Below, piece after piece: positions 57,435 through 64,000 of a stretch of DNA of 64,000 nucleotides. Within the stretch, counting starts at the first letter, position 1. Each line of letters starts with the position of its first letter. Origin of the DNA: Sinonovacula constricta (taxonomy: Eukaryota; Mollusca; Bivalvia; Cardiida; Solecurtidae); the NCBI GenBank assembly GCA_007844125.1, contig CM017567.1:29071564-29135563 (forward strand), read 5' to 3'. Under the pieces are notes generated by a model that was not told the DNA's origin, searched no databases, and was given only the letters and a program-made list of their open reading frames with translations. A program made the position numbers and the translations under genes.

Positions 57435-58919
57435 TTTATTACTGTTCTTATTGTATGTAAAAAGAAACTTGGACCCGACATTCTTATTCGCACTACGCAT
57501 ACGGATGGATATAAAATGATCATAACTCGGCATATTAGGAACTAGATCAGTGATGTTGTATGATCGTTTGCATCCTTAAGGACAATTTTACTCTGCTGCT
57601 CTAGAAGAAATGTAGCAATACTGGAAAACACATTGTTTACCTTCTCTAAAGCTGTGGTGTATAATTGCTAAAAGAAAGTTTATAAGTCGACAATTTTAAA
57701 ATCATTTTGTATGTTAGGCATCGAAAAAAGAATGAAAACAACATATGAAAATAGAACCAGACCAGAATATGATTGGTTTTGTAAGAGTGGTAGCCAGTAC
57801 CTGTTGTATGAAAGTGTTCCATCGATTGCGCAGAAGGATATTGTGTATATTCGTATGATACATTGACACCGTTATAGATGCTTTCATAGATATAGACAAA
57901 AATAGGTTATGATTCTGAGGGGTTTTGATAGGTGCTTATTAATGACGGGTCCAAGGACGGACCGAACATGTAAGAACATATTGTTCAATCTGTTTGAAAT
58001 TTTTCAATATTTTGTAAAAATGCTATTTTTGTGAATATGTGTATGATAACAGAATATGTTTAAACATGCAGGAAAATACATTCAAAGGAGGAGACTACAT
58101 TCGTAATACTTAGTTTGAATTTATGCTGCATACATAAGCTAATTTAAGTCTTGTAAGACAAGTTGAAATGAACCTTTCTTTTAAAGTACATTACTGCAAA
58201 TGTAGTTGATAAAACAACAAAAGTATTTAATCCTTTAGATCTTGTGATACTTGTATATCAACTACGTTGGTATTCATTAAACCTTGAAAATGATTGCACA
58301 GTAAATGATAATATACAAATACTTTAAAAGTAATGTTAATAATATACCAATGTATATATTATGGTATTGTATTTGTTTAATCCTTATTTGTAACAAAGGC
58401 TCGAGACATAATTTTTAGGTTATATCTGATATTGCTTGTATTGACGTTCTTCCTTATAAGGGATTTCAGAAGACAGACCACTTTTTAAAAAAATAATCAT
58501 TGTATAATTTTGTTCTCCATGCCATTCACACCAGATGGCACAGTTGCTATAACTTCGCGATTTTGTTTGCTTTTGCCAAAAGCGGATCAATCTTCAGCTT
58601 TTGTATAATATAATATAATACGTATTATCTCTAAAGTTTGTTTTGTTGGTTTGTGGTATGTTTTAAAGTACGATGGCTTTTTCGTGTTTCTCTCCTTGTC
58701 CATCTGAAATATAATGCCATTGCACTTTTATCGTATGACGTCGCTGAATTGTTCTTATTATAAATCATAGCTTGTTGTGTTTTATTTAAAACTACTCACT
58801 TCTCTGGATATTAATGGTTACCGATGCTTTTATCTACTGTGCATGTTATATATCTGTCGATTGTTTATTAAAATAAGAGTTATTTCGTCTGTATATAAGT
58901 TCCATTTATCAGTTTCAAC

Positions 58920-59165
58920 TGCCGATGTGAGCGCTTACTGTAAGTTGTCTCACTTTGATGGAGTATTTTTATTTACACTGTTTGAGAGGAAATCCCTCAG
59001 GAAGTGTGATGTTGGAGCGCTCCACAAACCAGGTTTGATCACCCCAAGTGGTCATTTTGCCGACTGACCGTTCTAAGGCGGTAACTATTGGTCTACTTTT
59101 GTGTGTTATGTCTCGTCTCTGTGTTATGATCCATTTTACTATGTTTGCCTTTGTCTAGTTAAGAT
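58920..59165 (+). repeat. Repeat R, well-preserved copy
   Basis: gtaagttgtctcactttgat, then a tttacactgtttga motif, ttggagcgctccacaaacc, gccgactgaccgttc, an aggcggtaactattgg motif and tatgtctcgtctctgtg, ending at gcctttgtctag. A 96-codon frame enters it from upstream and is not meaningful. Confidence 0.7.
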
Positions 59166-61533
59166 TTATTTAATTCTTATCGGACATTTTACATATTTTT
59201 CTTGTGACATTCAAGGCATAAATATCATATGTACGATGTTTATATCTTTAACAAATGCCCTATTGAAATGATTGATGTTAGTTTGTCTTAAATTACTACA
59301 CACGAAGTCAATGATAGAACTAACAAATAATCCTCATTTTAGCAAACCGACTAAAATACAGTGTAGCGATAATTAGATAAACTTACATATTTATTCTTTC
59401 TTTTTGCAAATATTTATATACTCTGTCCATGACTTTCAAGTACAGTGATAGCCAACTCAACCTTTCTGAAACCTTGACAAGTAGGTGGACAGTCAATGTT
59501 GTAGAATTATTAATTTGCTCATTTATCTTGTTCATCTCACTAGGTTGTCAAATGTGTCAACACTTCCTGAAATTAATTTGCACTTTATATAACATTAATA
59601 GACGCAAAACGCGTTATAATAAATTGCATATCGTATTTTAATTTGATAATATATTGATTGAACTTAAGTAGACTAGAAAATACATTTTATAGGGCAATTC
59701 ACCAATGATTAACAAGCAAAAAGTTTGAACTAAAAGGATTTAGATTACATGATTTCTGCATGTAAATAGGTATCAATGTTCATGTACGGTTGTTTTTTTA
59801 TATTTTACATGAGTGCAATTCTAATTTTATTCATATATTTCCTATGGAAATTTAAATGTTAACGATAGACAATAAATTAATTTTAGAATGTAACAATTAA
59901 CTATTGTATGAACGTATTTTGTTGTTCTTGCTTCTCTTAAACTGTTAATTGACTAATAAAACATCCATAGCCGAACCCCCGCTGTGTCCTTTCGGCTCTC
60001 TCACCAACGCAAATCTTGCTCATGATGAGAGGGTGAAACATTTTGCAAGTTAAAACAATGATAACATCGTTGCTGTAATGAAAGTTCATAAAAAATACAA
60101 AGTTTAAAGAAGCACGTTGGTAATTAATAGTTAGTGATGTGCTTATCCTTTGTTTAATCGAAAGCTTGTTCAAAACGTATAGTATCAAACTCGAAGTTTT
60201 TGACAGAATTTGTTAAATTAAGATATATCTAGAGGTAAATGTAGTTTAGCAATTATATTAAAGCCCTACATAAATTCTACCTCCTGTAAATGTATTGTTT
60301 TCTGCAATATAAATCCTTTCAATAACCACAAACGTTTCGGTAACTCTTGATATCTTGCAAAGATATGGATATGTAAAACAAAGTAGGGACGCAAACGCCC
60401 TTCAGAAAATATATTTGATGTAGGTATTCTATCATTTTCTTCTACCTCACTCGCATTTTACATTTGTTTCCTCTACTTCTTACAATTAATTATGTGTTGC
60501 ACACTATGATGACTCTTCCGGTCTTAGATTCACAACTATTGTATGTCGATAATATTTAAGGCCGAAAAGTCACCTCAAACGTGCTCGTCAGTATTGTTTT
60601 TATAAGAAGATACATAAAACTCTAATTGGGCAGAAAATTAAATGGGTATAAATATACGCGCGTTTTATCACTATTATAGTAATTCCATTTCTACAACTAA
60701 TTAAAAAGTGCTATGTAAAACAATATCATTTGTTATTCACAACAAAGATAAAGTAGCTTTCGGTAAAGTTACGTGCATCCTAAATACTGTAAAACAAATT
60801 CAAAATTTTAGTCACGCTTAACGCTAATGATATACTAAAATTGTGTTCTTTTGTAATGCACACTTTAAGAATATAAACAAAAATCGCCTTCTTCTGAAAA
60901 TATAAATTGTAGTTGTATAGTTTAAATAGTTAACAACTCTTGCCTGAAATAGATTTTAATTTGATCCATCATAGTACATCTCCTATAGCATCGATTTCTG
61001 TCAAATCAAGTTCAAACTTATATCAGCAAATGTCGACGAGTGTTGATAAATGTGACAGTTCTCCTGAAGAACAAGATAAATAAGCACTTCTAAAAAGTTA
61101 TATAACACTCTCAGCTAAGCTTCGTGAGAAAATTGAACATGAATAGTTAAATTATATCAGGAAATATCGTTTGCTTGCAATAAGGCAAGATCTTGGTACA
61201 GGGATGTTTGTATATATATACTTTTATCAAATTAAGTAAACTAATAAAAGAAATTACTACCGATATACTTTCGGTGGGATTTGCGCTGGGTTTGTATTTG
61301 ATTAAAATACTCATCGGGCAGGTCTATGTCTTAACATGCATACAGTCAGTATCAGTTTTATCTAAATATATATAAATGTCCACTGTGCTAATAGGGAAAC
61401 GCATTTGCTCACGTAAAGGTAATCTCTTACTATAGCAGATTCCTTGTCAAACGAAGAAATTCTCAGTAAAACTTTTAATGTTATTATTCAACTTCATTTT
61501 GCATCAGAATTCCGGTTCAATCTCAGTTATATC

Positions 61534-61785
<252 letters not shown>

Positions 61786-62059
61786 ATTAAACACCGTCAA
61801 TCCCATTTATTTTTTAAACAAAATATATTTATGTAAGTCATATTTTTTGTATTTTTTTCCAAATGGTCTTTTAATTAATTATTTAAGGGAATCAAAATAA
61901 TAAAAAAAAAGTCAAATACCATTTCATAATGTTTTAATTCAAAACATGGAAAAAATTAAAGTAAATTTTAATTGCTAACTGAAGTTCAATGAAACGAAAT
62001 AACAATATATAGTTTTCCAAACTTCCAGCCTTCACTTTACAGAGATACAAAATTCCGAA

Positions 62060-62315
62060 TCCCCTTTGAAGACAAACGACATGGGTAAAAAAGGATACCG
62101 ACACCCACGTGATTAGGTGCCAAAATAACTATCTGTTTAAAAGCGATGAAGAGAGGGAACGATTAATGATATCGTTGAGCGAAGAATTGTTTCTATGAAA
62201 GAATCAAGCAGTGTAATCTACACAAGGGTTGATGTTATGTCATGTGATACATTCGTGGAGGCAAAGTATGCTGCATTAGACAAATTGGTTTAATCTATTC
62301 TAACAAAAATACCTT
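62060..62315 (+). other. Element E (plus), copy II of the old duplication
   Basis: gtgattaggtgccaaaata, gagggaacgattaatgatat, then gttgatgttatgtcatgtga followed by tacattcgtggaggc, and a ttggtttaatctattct motif. It is the partner of 52085-52345. The central tatcgaca core is mutated here while both flanks are kept. Confidence 0.55.
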
Positions 62316-64000
62316 AAATCAGTGATATATCGTGATATAAAAACGTTATTATAAAATATGAGACGGTAGTGAAATGAGACAAATACACATTTGCCGAAGT
62401 TTAAAAAAAGAAAAATGACTGAAATCAATAGAAAAATCAACTAAAATTTACTGACATTTCGAAACGACCGATTTTTAATGACAAGCATGTTGATTTTTAA
62501 TTTGGTCCAGTATGTAGTGGCGAACTTAAGTTGTTGCATTTAATGCATTTAATTTAAGAATTAAGAAAAAATAAAGATATACTATTAGTGTTGCTAAAGC
62601 CAAGAAACATAAAACGTAAGTCTTATTGGAACCACTCGTTGTGCCATTTTACCCTACGAATGTATTAACCGATCGTGATTGTGTGAATATCAATAAAAGC
62701 AACAATCCCAATACGGATTCCCTGGTTATAAACATTACATTAAAAATATATTAATAGACACATACATTCGTTAGGAATCTGTTTCTTTTAAATCTTTTTA
62801 ATTCAAAATGTTTGGAATGACCTCAAATTATCTTATTATCCGTGTAGACTGTCAGAATTTGATCTGCTTAATCCTGTTGAAACTTATTTTAGAAGGCAAT
62901 CGCTTCATATTTAAGCTTTGCTGGAAGACTATACCGATAACAGTTATCCGAATACAAATGAATAAACACCTGTAATGAACTTCCGGTTGTCACAAACAAA
63001 TAGTAGTTTATATTTACAAAGCTCTACTATAAATGTTGGATGCAATCCTGTATGGTAGTCTTAATGGGTCGGTTAGCAGAAGAGAAGTCCTGTTTTAGAT
63101 TCAATATTGTGTACACACTTATATAAATACCTGTAAATTAAGCCAACAAATATTTTGTTTTACGTATTCATTCGTATTCATTTTTCCTTTAATACTAATG
63201 ACACATTGTAGTGCAACATGTTTAATAGCTGTAAACTTGGACATATATTGTTTAACGTATAGCTTTTAGCAAGGAAAACCCTAAATGAAACCTAATATTA
63301 CAAGGACATATGCGCATTGCGACAAATATTAAACGCACTACACAGGTTTACACAAGTTTACTTAAAATTGCAACAAAAACGTTCTGCATTTAATTGTGCA
63401 TATATATTTTATGTAAAGTACATTAAACGTAAAAGGAACATTTCTGATAGATTCACAGCATAAACAATGCTTACTTTATATTTTGAACTATTGCTTTACT
63501 TACATATTTCATGTAACAATTGTTTTCGTAATTGATATTGATACAAAACGCTTCATTAAATGTATTTAATGTGTATACATTCTGCAAGAAAAATTATACA
63601 TTAATATTACATTAAAATTGCTTAGAGAATTAAAATTTATTGCGATACGTCAAGAAAGCTATATACTGATATACTAATATACCTTTTGACTCTCGCAAAA
63701 TACTTGAATATTTTTCTTTAATCCCTTTGGTTAATAAGGACAGTAACTGTTCCAAGTGAACTAAGAAAACCAACATAAAATGCCCATAATTCCTTTGGTT
63801 GGCAATTGTTAATTACTGTTTATGACTTGATTGGCTGTAAAACCTCTGATAATGAGAACACAAATGATGTCACACAAGGACGTGAGAGATATGAGGATAT
63901 GAGAATTAGGGATGGGGATTTGCGGGTATTTTTGCCAATACTGTGCAGCGACATTTCTATCATTATAGCACAAGGGCACTAAAGAGGTGCCCAGGGATTG

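Noticed and set aside
57934..57980. ttattaatgacgggtcc resembling the hairpin block
   Set aside because: The match covers fewer than about 20 positions and does not continue on either side.

Overview
This is AT-rich eukaryotic (animal) DNA with no convincing protein-coding gene. Open frames are short, often driven by microsatellites, and break between homologous copies. tRNA-derived SINE fragments, long CA/TA/AAT/CT simple repeats, Penelope-type sequence tails and large local duplications fit an invertebrate metazoan. A bivalve-like mollusc is my best guess, but it is an inference and no gene confirms it.

Layout. (1) 1-25198: three head-to-tail copies of a unit of about 8.8 kb (copy 1 from before the window to 8814, copy 2 8815-17513, copy 3 17514-25198), clearly alike over their whole length. 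Each unit carries, in order, a tRNA-headed SINE (minus), an interspersed repeat called R here, a hammerhead-ribozyme-like motif (minus), a CA microsatellite, a SINE body fragment, a conserved block called element E here (minus), and a hairpin-containing block. Copy 2 alone carries a full SINE with target-site duplications and has a CA tract more than twice as long. (2) 25295-27715: blocks colinear with the array but much diverged, apparently a decayed fourth unit. (3) 27.7-47 kb: mostly featureless AT-rich DNA with simple repeats, a G-quadruplex motif, SINE fragments, further diverged E elements, and at 42.3-43.6 kb a cluster of a 30-bp repeat, a 51-bp (17-codon) minisatellite and a long TA tract. 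(4) 47.4-53.4 kb and 56.2-63.9 kb: an older, diverged direct duplication with at least six colinear anchors about 9-11 kb apart.

The most notable signal is element E. It is a block of about 150-250 bp found in both orientations at nine sites (5.8, 14.4, 22.9, 29.0, 34.3, 38.1, 40.4, 52.2 and 62.2 kb), with a weak tenth at 31.0 kb. It links the young array, the old duplication and the DNA between them. This suggests that much of the locus grew by repeated duplication around E, or that E is itself an undescribed mobile or functional non-coding element. A second conserved block keeps a hairpin in the decayed fourth unit even though its sequence has changed.

All homology statements come from comparison by eye inside the window. 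No identities were computed and no database was searched.
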